64,000 nt of DNA, from the NCBI GenBank assembly GCA_052061695.1, contig JBPZEY010000011.1. One strand, written 5' to 3'. This document shows positions 43,903 to 52,813 of the stretch, one piece after another; positions within the stretch are counted from its first letter, which is position 1; every line of letters begins with the position of its first letter. The notes under the pieces are model-generated. The model was not told where the DNA came from. It saw nothing but the letters and a program-made list of their open reading frames with translations, and did not search any database. A program made the translations under genes and the position numbers. The DNA is from Alkalicoccus luteus (GTDB lineage: Bacteria; Bacillota; Bacilli; Bacillales; Salisediminibacteriaceae).

Positions 43903-46161
43903 TCAGGAGTGACAGCTTTCGCATTCTTCAATTTCTCCCTGGGACGTGCTGCGCACATAATAGGTCGTTTTCAGCCCTTGACGCCAAGCCTCCATGTGCA
44001 GCTGCAGCAGGTCTTTTGCGTGAATATCGTGGCGGACATACAAGTTAAAGCTGATTCCCTGATCGACATGGCGCTGACGCGCTGCGTTTTGGCGGATGCT
44101 CCAGTGCTGATCCAGCTCATGCCTGGCCCTGTTGTAATATGGGTACGTATGATGCGTAAGGTCCGGCGGTGTAACCTTGAGCTTGAAATTTTTCTTTTCT
44201 TCCGCGTACTCCAGTGCATAAACAGGATCAATGCCATCTGTCGAACCGGCAATTTTTGCCGTTGATGAATTTGGGGCGACCGCCATCAGCCAGCCGTTTC
44301 GAATTCCTGTCTCAGCTGTTTTCTGCTTCAGCTGCAGCCAGCGGTCTGACGTATAGCCCCGCCGCTCAAAGTACCGGCCATTTTCCCACTCTGAGTGCCG
44401 AAAAGCAGGATAAGCTCCTTTCTCCTCTGCGAGCGCTGCACTTGCCTGAACAGCGGCAAACGCAATCCGTTCATACAGGTCATCCGCGAAAGCTACCGCG
44501 TTCTCTGATTCCCAGTCAATATGGTTCACAGCAAGTACGTGGTGCCAGCCAAATGTTCCGAGACCGACGGCCCGGTATTTTTTATTCGTCTCCTGTGCCT
44601 GGCCGACAGAAAGCGTATTTAAATTAATAACATTATCGAGCATTCTTACCTGTATAGCTACCGTCCGCTCAATCACATCATCTCTGCAGGCTGCAGCCAG
44701 GTTGATAGAGGAGAGATTGCAGACGACGAATTCACCCGGCTTTCGCACGATCACGATACTTCCGTCTTCCGCCACATATTCATCAGTGATTTCTGAGGCG
44801 GACATATTTTGGGCGATTTCGGTACAAAGGTTGCTGCAGAATATCGAGGTACGGCCCATTGCCTTTTTGTTCGGGTTGCCTCTGTTCACTTCATCCCGAT
44901 AGAACATATAGGGCGTTCCAGTTTCCAGCTGAGCGATCATGATGCGTTTCATGATATCCATCGCACGGTACGTCTTCCGCGGAAGCATCGGATGCGCGCA
45001 GGCTTCCTTGTATTTTTCAGTAAACGCAAGGTGGTCCGTTTCATCATAGAAATCCTCCAGACCGAGCGAATTGCCGTTCTCATCCTTCCATCCCATGATG
45101 GTCTTCACCTGATGCGGACAAAATACCGACCACTCTCCACTGCTGCGTCCGGCTTCATCTGTTTCTTCCAGCATTCTCATAAAGTGATCAGGAATACTGA
45201 CGCCCGTAAATATATCGTGCGCTTTTCTGCGCTCATCTCCATTGTTTGTCTTCAAGTCCAAAAACCCGCTCATAATATCCTTGTGGAAAATATCTAAATA
45301 AACTGCAACAGCCCCCTGCCGCTGGCCAAGCTGGTCGACGCTTACAGCAGTATCATTAAGCAGCCTGATCCAGGGAATAACACCTGAAGAGGTCTCTTTA
45401 AAGCCTTTAATGTCCGAACCAAGCGCTCTCACCTTGCCAAAATAAACGCCGATTCCTCCGCCATCCTTACTGAGTCTTGCCGTATCCCAATTGTTTAAGT
45501 AAATGCCGTCCAGCGAATCCGAGACGGTGTCGATAAAGCAGGAGGAGAGTTGCCCGTAGCTTTTCCCTGCATTTGCTAACGTAGGCGTCGCTACCGTCAT
45601 GTAGAGGTTAGACAGCGCCCAGTATGCCTCTTCTACGAGCATAATCCGTTTACTGGCTGGCTCATCTTGCATCAGGGCCATTGCGATTACGAGCCACCGT
45701 TCCTGTGGAAGCTCCCACACCTGCTTATCATGATCTCTTGCCAGATACCGGTCTGCGAGCAAAAACAGTCCGATAAATGTAAATGAATGATCCCGGTCCG
45801 GCTCTATTATTGTTTCTAATTTTTCAATTTCTGCTTTTGAATACGACTGCAGCAGCGAGGAGCTGTAAATTCCCTTATCCGTCAGTACCTGCAGCAGTTC
45901 ATAAAACCCGCTGTAAGCCTTATAACCGCGCTGAGCCTCTGCCTGCTCATAAAGTCGCGTTAAGTAAAACCGGGCTGCTGCAAATGTATAATCCGGCTGG
46001 TCCATGGCGATCTTGTTAAGGGAGGTATGCAGCGCATGATCAAACGCTTCCTCCTCCTGTTTCGATTCGACCTGCTGTTTCAGTTCCGATAAATCAAGTT
46101 TGTAGTTGTTTTCCAGCTCGTTGATCGTGAGCTGAATCCGTGATTGTAGTGCAGATTTCAT
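43903..46161 (-). CDS. nrdA: Ribonucleotide reductase class I alpha subunit, no ATP-cone
   Basis: A 752-residue catalytic subunit converting ribonucleotides to deoxyribonucleotides. Active-site elements are present: the SCFID cysteine, the NLCTE thiyl cysteine with its Glu, the CNLSSINL cysteine, and a C-terminal CESC redox pair. The N-terminus goes almost straight into the RNR helical domain and lacks the ~90-residue ATP-cone, so dATP inhibition through that site is not expected. ATG 46161 follows AGGGAGG. Upstream lie a terminator, a cobalamin riboswitch and NrdR-like boxes. Confidence 0.92.
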   Translation of the reverse strand: MKSALQSRIQLTINELENNYKLDLSELKQQVESKQEEEAFDHALHTSLNKIAMDQPDYTFAAARFYLTRLYEQAEAQRGYKAYSGFYELLQVLTDKGIYSSSLLQSYSKAEIEKLETIIEPDRDHSFTFIGLFLLADRYLARDHDKQVWELPQERWLVIAMALMQDEPASKRIMLVEEAYWALSNLYMTVATPTLANAGKSYGQLSSCFIDTVSDSLDGIYLNNWDTARLSKDGGGIGVYFGKVRALGSDIKGFKETSSGVIPWIRLLNDTAVSVDQLGQRQGAVAVYLDIFHKDIMSGFLDLKTNNGDERRKAHDIFTGVSIPDHFMRMLEETDEAGRSSGEWSVFCPHQVKTIMGWKDENGNSLGLEDFYDETDHLAFTEKYKEACAHPMLPRKTYRAMDIMKRIMIAQLETGTPYMFYRDEVNRGNPNKKAMGRTSIFCSNLCTEIAQNMSASEITDEYVAEDGSIVIVRKPGEFVVCNLSSINLAAACRDDVIERTVAIQVRMLDNVINLNTLSVGQAQETNKKYRAVGLGTFGWHHVLAVNHIDWESENAVAFADDLYERIAFAAVQASAALAEEKGAYPAFRHSEWENGRYFERRGYTSDRWLQLKQKTAETGIRNGWLMAVAPNSSTAKIAGSTDGIDPVYALEYAEEKKNFKLKVTPPDLTHHTYPYYNRARHELDQHWSIRQNAARQRHVDQGISFNLYVRHDIHAKDLLQLHMEAWRQGLKTTYYVRSTSQGEIEECESCHS

Positions 46162-46228
46162 TGAAATGCCTCCCTTTTCTTCTACATGATTCACTATATT
46201 GAATGATGCAGCACAAATCAGCAGAACC

Positions 46229-46258
46229 AAAAAAGTGCCTCTTCGGAGGAAGAGACAC
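46229..46258 (-). terminator. Expression-platform terminator before nrdA
   Basis: Minus strand: 10-bp stem GTGTCTCTTC/GAAGAGGCAC (one G-U), 4-nt loop, T6. It lies between the riboswitch and the nrdA RBS, so ligand binding probably ends transcription here. Confidence 0.85.
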
Positions 46259-46336
46259 GAAAAAGGAAACAGCACAGACGCCCGGCATAACGGCGCTGCA
46301 CCATTCCCTTTCTCAATCCCCGAAGAAAAGAAACGT

Positions 46337-46505
46337 CTGAAACGTACGGCAGGTCTCCTGGCTTCTGCTTCATCCTTACAGCCTCCCTTCCCGTTAAAAA
46401 ACAGTGGGTGATCGGCTGCTCGTCAGCAGTTACAGTTGCGGGGACAGCTCCGGCTTTTAACCGGATTCCCTATTAAACCGCTTTTGCGGTACCTGTACGT
46501 TTCTG
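46337..46505 (-). ncRNA. Adenosylcobalamin (B12) riboswitch
   Basis: The minus strand carries the diagnostic cobalamin-riboswitch blocks in order: GGTACAGGTACCGC-like 5' part, the AATAGGGAATCCGG stem-loop, the AGCTGTCCCCGCAACTGTAA core, then CCACTG, GGGAAGG, GATGAAGC and the 3' box GCCAGGAGACCTGCC. It precedes nrdA and an intrinsic terminator. High coenzyme B12 would switch off this B12-independent RNR, presumably when a B12-dependent class II enzyme elsewhere can replace it. Confidence 0.95.
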
Positions 46506-46506
46506 C

Positions 46507-46522
46507 ACGCTATATTTAGATG
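46507..46522 (-). promoter_or_regulatory. NrdR-like box 2
   Basis: Core CTAAATATAG on the minus strand, 31 bp (three helical turns) from box 1. This is the tandem spacing of NrdR sites. Confidence 0.5.
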
Positions 46523-46537
46523 TCTACTTGCTTATAC

Positions 46538-46553
46538 ACTCAATATATTGATT
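46538..46553 (-). promoter_or_regulatory. NrdR-like box 1
   Basis: Perfect palindromic core CAATATATTG, close to the NrdR consensus, overlapping a -10-like CATAAT (46551-46556). It pairs with box 2 upstream of the riboswitch. Confidence 0.6.
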
Positions 46554-46688
46554 ATGCTACCTCTATTCCCAGCTATTTGCAACATGAAACTTGCAGAATA
46601 GCAAATCATTTTCAACGACATACTGGTAGACCGCCTTCAGCTGACCATATTTCTTTTTTTGTCAAAAGATGCAGGTTTCGTTGTTCAT

Positions 46689-47540
46689 CTAAAGCTTTTT
46701 TCCGTTCATGAAATATTGCGCTGCAAGACTCTCTTCTTCTGACAACGGTTTTCCGTATTCGTCCATCAGCAAGTTTTTCAGTTCTGCTTCATCGCCTGCA
46801 CGAGCGCTTAACGAGGCTGTTTTCTCCAGCAGCTCCAGCTCCTCGATAAACAGTTCTTTCGACAAGGGCTTCCAGTGTGATATGACGTTCCAGGCTGAAG
46901 CAAAAGGCTTCAGCTTTTTTACAAGCTGCTTTGTTTCGTCTGGCGTATAGTGCCAGGATGATGCATATAAGTTCGGAGCAGTAATATCTCCTGCAAACAA
47001 AATATCTTCCTCTGCAAGGTGAACAATCAAATGATCAGACGCGTGGTTGCCGCCAGCATGAACGAGCCGGCAAGTGATTCCGCCGAGGTCAAGTACCAGC
47101 TCATCGTTAAACGTTATCTCCGGCATATGGATACGTATAAAACGTTCAGCTGGAAATTCTTTTTTTATCGCTTCTGCACAGAAACGAATCTCTTCTCCGG
47201 TCTTGACCCGCTCGTCGAGTGCTTCATCCTCCCATGAATAGGACGACAAACGCTGCAGCTCTGTTTTCGTCGCCTCTGTGCTGATAACAGGCGTTCGGTT
47301 TAACGCCGACGCCCCGAAAACATGGTCCCAGTGCCAGTGGGTCAGAACAGCCAGTGAAGGGGCAGGAACACCGCTTCGTGTTAATTCGTCTAAAAACAGA
47401 CGCACGTGTGCTTCTGAGTTTCCGGCGTCGATCAGCAGCGTCAGATTATCCCCGACTACTGCGCCAAGAATGGGCCTGTCTGTTTCTTCGACCGGTGTGA
47501 GATAATAAAATCGCTCCGAGAGCTTCTTTAATTCCTGCAT
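46689..47540 (-). CDS. MBL-fold metallo-hydrolase
   Basis: A 283-residue metallo-beta-lactamase-fold protein. The metal motif is THWHWDHVFG (about 67-76), with further ligands His in HAGGNHASD and Asp in FAGDI. The substrate is unknown; many such proteins are thioesterases or lactonases. It lies 11 bp downstream of nsrR in the same direction, so it may belong to an NsrR-controlled unit. Confidence 0.8.
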   Translation of the reverse strand: MQELKKLSERFYYLTPVEETDRPILGAVVGDNLTLLIDAGNSEAHVRLFLDELTRSGVPAPSLAVLTHWHWDHVFGASALNRTPVISTEATKTELQRLSSYSWEDEALDERVKTGEEIRFCAEAIKKEFPAERFIRIHMPEITFNDELVLDLGGITCRLVHAGGNHASDHLIVHLAEEDILFAGDITAPNLYASSWHYTPDETKQLVKKLKPFASAWNVISHWKPLSKELFIEELELLEKTASLSARAGDEAELKNLLMDEYGKPLSEEESLAAQYFMNGKKL

Positions 47541-47551
47541 GAAAATTCCTC

Positions 47552-47992
47552 CTAGTCCGGCTGCTTCAATAAGACTGCAAGTGCATCCCTGTTATCGGTG
47601 ATATCCTCCAGCGTATACTGATCCAGCACATCCAAGTAGGCTGTCAGCGCATCAGAAAGAGCAAACTGAAGCTTGCATGCCGGTGTAATTGGGCACGTGT
47701 TCGTTTCACTGTTAAAACATTCCACCAAATGAAAATTGTCTTCGGTATGTCTGACAACTTCGCCAATATTTATATTCTGCGGTTCACGTGCAAGTCGGAT
47801 ACCGCCGTTCCTGCCACGGATTGTCTCTATGTAGCCGAGCTTACCGAGTCGATACACAACCTTCATAAGATGGTTTTTGGAAATGCCGTAAGCCTCTGAT
47901 ATGTCCTTGATTTGCGACAGCTTTCCAGATGGCTGAACTGCAGTGTACATAAGCACCCGGAGTGAAAAATCGGTATATTGAGTTAAATGCAT
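47552..47992 (-). CDS. nsrR: Nitric-oxide-sensing repressor NsrR (Rrf2 family)
   Basis: A 146-residue Rrf2-type winged-helix regulator very similar to B. subtilis NsrR. The [4Fe-4S] cysteines fall at Cys92, Cys100 and Cys106, and Asp8 (in YTDFS) matches the fourth ligand known there. It senses NO through the cluster and represses nitrosative-stress genes. An extended -10 (TATGC-TACACT, about 48082-48091 on the minus strand) lies upstream without a clear -35. Confidence 0.92.
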   Translation of the reverse strand: MHLTQYTDFSLRVLMYTAVQPSGKLSQIKDISEAYGISKNHLMKVVYRLGKLGYIETIRGRNGGIRLAREPQNINIGEVVRHTEDNFHLVECFNSETNTCPITPACKLQFALSDALTAYLDVLDQYTLEDITDNRDALAVLLKQPD

Positions 47993-48128
47993 GGCGGTTC
48001 CCCTTCCATTTCCTGCTGCTGTTTCATAAGTAAATGCTGCTTCAACAGTATCCTGTCAAAGCAGCACCATGTCTTTCTATCAGTGTAGCATATGAACCCG
48101 CTCGAAAGCATAGTCCGAAGCATGACCG

Positions 48129-49724
48129 TTAAAACAGGCCGGTCAGGCCGGCGAGAATCGTTCCCGCAATTCCGATCAGCGCCGCGTAGCCAAGCGCAGG
48201 AACGACCGTTCTTCTGATGATATCGCCTTCCTTATCTGCAAGCCCGACCACCGCCGCAGCTGCGACGACGTTATGCACGCAGATCATGTTCCCTGCAGCT
48301 GCACCCGCAGTCTGCTGAGCGAGAACCAGCGTCTGATCAAGCCCTGCTGCCGACGCAACAGATGTCTGAATTGGCGCGAAGGTCAAGCCTGATACCATTG
48401 CACTGCCTGTAATAAACGATCCCAAAAGTCCAAGAAACGGCGCTGCAAGATGCCAGACGCTTCCGAGGCCTGATGCGAGCATCACAGCAATGTGTTCCGG
48501 CATTGATACGAGATTTCCGGCATTAACACCGGAATTAATAAACACGTTCACTAACGCAAGCGTCGGGAACAAAGCCAGTGCGGCTCCGCCTACCATCTTC
48601 CTCGAATCCATTACGGCTTCTCCGACGACTCGCAGTTTTTTCCGCTGCACGAATACAGACAGCACCGCTGCAAGAAGTAAAACTGCACCTGGTGAGTAAA
48701 GCACCTGCCAAGTAGAAGTGGCGGTTTCAACACCGAGAATCGTTGTCCATGACAAATCGACCGCCGTTTGAGCAAATTCCTGGATTGGTTCTACTATTCT
48801 TGTCAGCAAAAGCAGGCCGATGACGATAAAGTATGGGCTCCATGCTGCAAAAAGCGACATATTCGGTGCTTCCTCTTCCTGCACCGCTTTAGGTTCCAGC
48901 GCTTTCTTCCACTCTTTTTCCGGCATAAAAATACCGGCGCTTGCCGTAGCTGCTGCGACAGCCAGCGCTGTCAAAGAAGCCAGGATCGCAACGAACTCAG
49001 GTCCGAATAAAACGGCATACAGAAGAGCAGATCCGGTGTATGTCATCCCTGTCAGCAGTGCCCAGGGAGCCATCTCCCGCGTATCCTTCCAGGCATGTTT
49101 TTTATCGGCAAAAAACGTAAGCACGAATATGAGCAGCAGCGGAATAAAGGTCCCAGCTCCAAGATCCATTGCCGTAATCCGGATCGCTGTGTCCTGGAAC
49201 AATGCTGAATCGGCTCCCGGCACACCGCCGAGGCCGACGATAACAGGCGTTCCTACGGCTCCAAATGAAACAGCCGTACTATCTGCAATGAGTGCGAGCG
49301 AAGCCGCTGCCATCGGGGCAAAACCGAGGGCGACGAGCAGCGGACCTGTAACAGCAGCCGGAGTGCCGAACCCTGCCGCCCCCTCAATCAGACTGCCGAA
49401 TAGAAAGGCAGTTAATACAGCCTGGACGCGCATATCTCCTGAGACACGCCGGAATCCCTGATTAATACGAACGACGGCCCCTGTCCGTTTTAGTGTATTC
49501 AACAGCACGATAGCGCCAAGCAGAATGAATAAGATCGTGACCGCCTGATGCAGCCCTTCCAAAATGGAAGCTGAAAGCACGAGAAGCTCCATCTGCCAGA
49601 CGACTGCCGAAAGTATGATAAACAGCACGGCACTGTAAAGCATACCTTTTCTCGCAGGAAGGCGCAGAACTACCAGAAAAAGAAAAGGAAGAATAATTGC
49701 ACTTAATGCTGTAAGCATGAGCAT
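48129..49724 (-). CDS. L-lactate permease (LctP/LutP family)
   Basis: A 531-residue integral membrane protein with about 13 helices and the LctP signature GSLIEGAAGFGTPAAV near residue 110. The family takes up lactate and sometimes glycolate with protons. Glycolate uptake is worth considering because glcDF is in the same window, though 18 kb away. AAGGAGGG precedes ATG. Not grouped with lut or ldh genes. Confidence 0.88.
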   Translation of the reverse strand: MLMLTALSAIILPFLFLVVLRLPARKGMLYSAVLFIILSAVVWQMELLVLSASILEGLHQAVTILFILLGAIVLLNTLKRTGAVVRINQGFRRVSGDMRVQAVLTAFLFGSLIEGAAGFGTPAAVTGPLLVALGFAPMAAASLALIADSTAVSFGAVGTPVIVGLGGVPGADSALFQDTAIRITAMDLGAGTFIPLLLIFVLTFFADKKHAWKDTREMAPWALLTGMTYTGSALLYAVLFGPEFVAILASLTALAVAAATASAGIFMPEKEWKKALEPKAVQEEEAPNMSLFAAWSPYFIVIGLLLLTRIVEPIQEFAQTAVDLSWTTILGVETATSTWQVLYSPGAVLLLAAVLSVFVQRKKLRVVGEAVMDSRKMVGGAALALFPTLALVNVFINSGVNAGNLVSMPEHIAVMLASGLGSVWHLAAPFLGLLGSFITGSAMVSGLTFAPIQTSVASAAGLDQTLVLAQQTAGAAAGNMICVHNVVAAAAVVGLADKEGDIIRRTVVPALGYAALIGIAGTILAGLTGLF

Positions 49725-49860
49725 TGCCGACGCCCTCCTTGTTCAACATTTCACATAAATAGATTTATGTAAGGACTGATTCCATTATACCGTGAAATCA
49801 GTCTTGGAAAAATGAAAGCTAGCAAAAAAACGTGTCGACTTTGTGAATTTATGAACAAAA

Positions 49861-50910
49861 TCATAACTGCACGCTTTTCAGCAGCCGGTCTACCTCCTGA
49901 AGCACCTCTCCTGCCCGTCCTTCCAGCACTAAGTCGAAATCGGATGCTGTTCCGCTGTAGTCGGCATTAATATAAACGGACCGCCCTTTTGACATCAACG
50001 GCAATTGATTGGCCGGATACACTTCCAGACTGGTGCCTATTGTGACGACAAGATCTGCTTTCTGTACAGCTAAAAGGGCTTCATCCCAATCTTTTTCGGG
50101 GAGGATCTCGCCAAAGAGTACTACCCCTGGACGCAGCTTTCCGCCGCAAATCTGACACGGTCTGCCTTTGCGGAAATCTGCTTCACCAGCCTCTTCATCA
50201 CATCGCGAGCACCGGACCGCCTGCAGCCTGCCATGAAGCTCATACACCCTTTGGCTGCCCGCTTTACGATGAAGCCCGTCTACGTTCTGCGTGGCGACAG
50301 CTTGCACCATGCCCCGGCTCTCCCATGATGAAATGACATAGTAGCCAGCGTGCGGCACAGCCGCTTCTAAAGATGCCATCCTGGCTGCATAGAAATCCTT
50401 AAACAACGGATAATCCTGATTCATCGCTTCCGGAGTGGCGACGGTTCGCGGATCGACCCGTCTCCACCATCCTTCTTTAGAACGAAAGTCAGGCAGGTTC
50501 GATTCAGTGCTCATTCCTGCTCCGGTGAACAATACTGTTCGCTCGGCCGTCAGCAGCCAGTTAGCAAGCAGCGCTGCTTTTCGCTCCGCTTCCGGATAGC
50601 AGGCTTCAAGCCAAGCCATAAACGATGACTCATTTCTGTATTTATGGTGAAGCACTTTCTTTTCAACTGCTCCTGCTGCTTCCGGGCTCACGTAGAGAGG
50701 ATAAAGTGACATCCAGGCGATTCCATCCAGCAGCTTTAAGCCGTCTTCTTTTGCTCCCTGCGCTGTATGATACGTGACGCCCTCTGATGATTCATCTGTA
50801 CGCAGGCGGAAGTCCCACCAGCCATCGTACCGCTCTGCCCCTTTGAGTTCGATTGTTCCCCCCTCTGTGCCGATCGAGAGCAGGGTCGTCCATTCTTCAG
50901 CATTTCTCAT
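49861..50910 (-). CDS. Sirtuin (Sir2) deacylase with extra N-terminal domain
   Basis: A 349-residue protein in two parts. Residues ~110-349 are a complete Sir2 domain: FTGAGMS, TQNVDGLH, the catalytic His in ELHG, two zinc CxxC pairs (CSRC, CQIC), and GTSLEVYP. It would remove acyl groups from protein lysines using NAD+. The first ~105 residues form an extra domain (YDGWWDFRLR, HTAQGAKEDGL, MSLYPLYVSPE) that I do not recognise. ATG 50910 follows GGGAGG. Confidence 0.85.
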   Translation of the reverse strand: MRNAEEWTTLLSIGTEGGTIELKGAERYDGWWDFRLRTDESSEGVTYHTAQGAKEDGLKLLDGIAWMSLYPLYVSPEAAGAVEKKVLHHKYRNESSFMAWLEACYPEAERKAALLANWLLTAERTVLFTGAGMSTESNLPDFRSKEGWWRRVDPRTVATPEAMNQDYPLFKDFYAARMASLEAAVPHAGYYVISSWESRGMVQAVATQNVDGLHRKAGSQRVYELHGRLQAVRCSRCDEEAGEADFRKGRPCQICGGKLRPGVVLFGEILPEKDWDEALLAVQKADLVVTIGTSLEVYPANQLPLMSKGRSVYINADYSGTASDFDLVLEGRAGEVLQEVDRLLKSVQL

Positions 50911-51019
50911 ACGAAGACCTCCCGGCTGATGCGAGGCCGTTTCAAAAGCTACCTCGACTTGGCCATCCATTTGTCTGATGCAAGTGGTAATCTATACCCG
51001 GTCCAAGCAGGAGATAACC

Positions 51020-51451
51020 TCAGTCTATCCGCTTATAAACCGGTCGTTTTGTCCCGATCTGCTCATAAAAAAGGGAGATATCTTCTTCTTTCAGCATGTT
51101 TGTCTGCAGAACTTCCTGTTCTCCGTCTTCTTTCACCAGAAGGCAGCCCTCTTGGGTCCAAATAGCATAATGCAGTTGAGTCCATCGCACCAGACGTTTT
51201 TTTCGTGCAGGCCCTTCGTGGATATAGATTCCGTCCTCCTCGATTCGAAACAGCTCCATCCGGTGCAGCCGAAAAAAATAAAAGCTGACGATTACAGCGA
51301 GCAGCGATGTGAACGCTGCTGCAGCCTCCAGCAGACCGACGCCGCCAAAATGAATTCTGGCCGCCGTCAGCCAAGCTGTCATCACTGCTGTGACTGCCCA
51401 TAAAAATCCGAGCACCGTCCAGTTGTTCTGTTTTGCAAATAAAAATGACAT
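51020..51451 (-). CDS. Membrane protein with PH-like cytoplasmic domain
   Basis: A 143-residue protein: two transmembrane helices (about 12-32 and 36-57), then a ~80-residue soluble domain with strand-rich pattern (ELFRIEEDGIYIHEG...VRWTQLHYAIW) that looks PH-like. Function unknown. SD CAGGAG nine bases before ATG 51451. Confidence 0.55.
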   Translation of the reverse strand: MSFLFAKQNNWTVLGFLWAVTAVMTAWLTAARIHFGGVGLLEAAAAFTSLLAVIVSFYFFRLHRMELFRIEEDGIYIHEGPARKKRLVRWTQLHYAIWTQEGCLLVKEDGEQEVLQTNMLKEEDISLFYEQIGTKRPVYKRID

Positions 51452-51521
51452 GATGATACGCTCCTGTCTCAACCTTATAAAAAGAACGCCCGCAAGCAAT
51501 CTGCGAAGCGTCCCGGACTAG

Positions 51522-51725
51522 TTATTGCTTCTGATCCAGAATTTCTTTTACACGTCCGACGGTGCCGTCTTCCAGCCGGACCTTTATTCCATGCGGATGC
51601 GTCGCTGATTTCGTCAAAAGATCTTTTACGACACCCTCTGTCAGCTTACCGCTGCGCTGATCTTGTTTTTGCACGACTGCTACTCTCGCTCCCGGAGTAA
51701 CGGATGCTCTGTTCTGGCCACTCAT
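51522..51725 (-). CDS. ywbE: YwbE family protein (DUF2196)
   Basis: A 67-residue protein matching the YwbE family throughout (VTPGARVAVVQKQDQRSGKL, then GVVKDLLTKSATHPHGIKVRLEDG). It is a small beta-barrel of the KOW/SH3 kind, function unknown. GGGGGG precedes ATG, and a TATACT -10 with no clear -35 lies further up (51747-51752 region). Confidence 0.85.
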   Translation of the reverse strand: MSGQNRASVTPGARVAVVQKQDQRSGKLTEGVVKDLLTKSATHPHGIKVRLEDGTVGRVKEILDQKQ

Positions 51726-51850
51726 ATCCGCAGCCCCCCTTTCCTATACAGTATAGCTTATTATACTGCTGTGAAAAAGCACTCACTCTATTCCATGCTG
51801 CAGGGTGCGTAGAGGCTGAGTCGGCAGATGATCAGTTGCACGAACAAACG

Positions 51851-51878
51851 AAAAAACCGTCCGGTCACCGGACGGTCC
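51851..51878 (-). terminator. Terminator of the peptide ABC operon
   Basis: Nine-base-pair stem ACCGTCCGG/CCGGACGGT with a 3-nt loop and T6 on the minus strand, just after the last permease gene. Confidence 0.9.
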
Positions 51879-51883
51879 AGCGC

Positions 51884-52801
51884 TTATGTTTTCATTTTTG
51901 GATCAAGTGCATCGCGAAGGCCATCGCCAATCATATTAAAGCCGAGTACAACAAGCATGATCGAGAGACCCGGGAATAGTACCGTCCAAGGGGCGCTCTG
52001 AATATACTGCCGTGCATCAGAGAGCATGCTGCCCCATTCCGGCGTCGGCGGCTGGGCACCAAGCCCGAGAAACCCAAGTGCTGCGGCTTCCAGAATGGCC
52101 GTACCAAAACCGAGCGTTGCCTGAACAATAATCGGTGCGGTACTGTTAGGCAGGACGTGATGAATAAGGATTCTCCCGCTCTTCATTCCCTGAGCTTTAG
52201 CCGCAAGAATGTACTCCTCTTCCCGGATTGAGATAACTTTCGATCGGACAAGACGGCCAAAAATCGGAATATTGATAATCGCAATCGCGATCAACGCATT
52301 CTGCAGAGACGGACCAAGAATCGCTACGATCGCGATCGCAAGCAGAATGGATGGAAATGCGAGCATAATATCAAAGATGCGCGAGATAATCATATCAATC
52401 CAGCGCCCAAAGTATCCGGCTATAATCCCGAGAAGAGAGCCGAAGAAAAGGGCACCGGTTACAGCAAAGAAACCGACCATTAGGGAAATTCTAGCCCCGT
52501 ACACAATTCTCGTGAAGATATCCCGTCCCAGATCGTCCGTACCAAACCAGTGATCCGCATTCGGAGACTGGAGCCTGGGACCGGCATTGATCGATTGAGG
52601 CTGATAGCTCGTCAACAGCGGTGCAAAAATCGCTGTCAGAATAAAAAAGGCGATAATAAACAATCCGACAAGCGCAAGCTTGTTTTTCTTCAGTTCCTTA
52701 TAAGCGACCTTCCAGGGAGAGGCTGGTGCTGGCAGCACCGTGCCGGCCTCATCGTTTTCAGGGCCTGGAATGGGGCTTTTTTGTTTGTTAGCCTGTTCCA
52801 T
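51884..52801 (-). CDS. Dipeptide/oligopeptide ABC permease, DppC/AppC type
   Basis: A 305-residue permease with a ~40-residue cytoplasmic N-terminus, six helices, and the EAA-loop around EYILAAKAQGMKSGRILIHH that contacts the ATPase. The FGTDDLGRD motif of DppC/OppC (about 88-96) is present. It is the last gene of a five-gene importer operon and is followed by a strong terminator. Confidence 0.9.
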   Translation of the reverse strand: MEQANKQKSPIPGPENDEAGTVLPAPASPWKVAYKELKKNKLALVGLFIIAFFILTAIFAPLLTSYQPQSINAGPRLQSPNADHWFGTDDLGRDIFTRIVYGARISLMVGFFAVTGALFFGSLLGIIAGYFGRWIDMIISRIFDIMLAFPSILLAIAIVAILGPSLQNALIAIAIINIPIFGRLVRSKVISIREEEYILAAKAQGMKSGRILIHHVLPNSTAPIIVQATLGFGTAILEAAALGFLGLGAQPPTPEWGSMLSDARQYIQSAPWTVLFPGLSIMLVVLGFNMIGDGLRDALDPKMKT

Positions 52802-52813
52802 GTTCCTCTCCCC

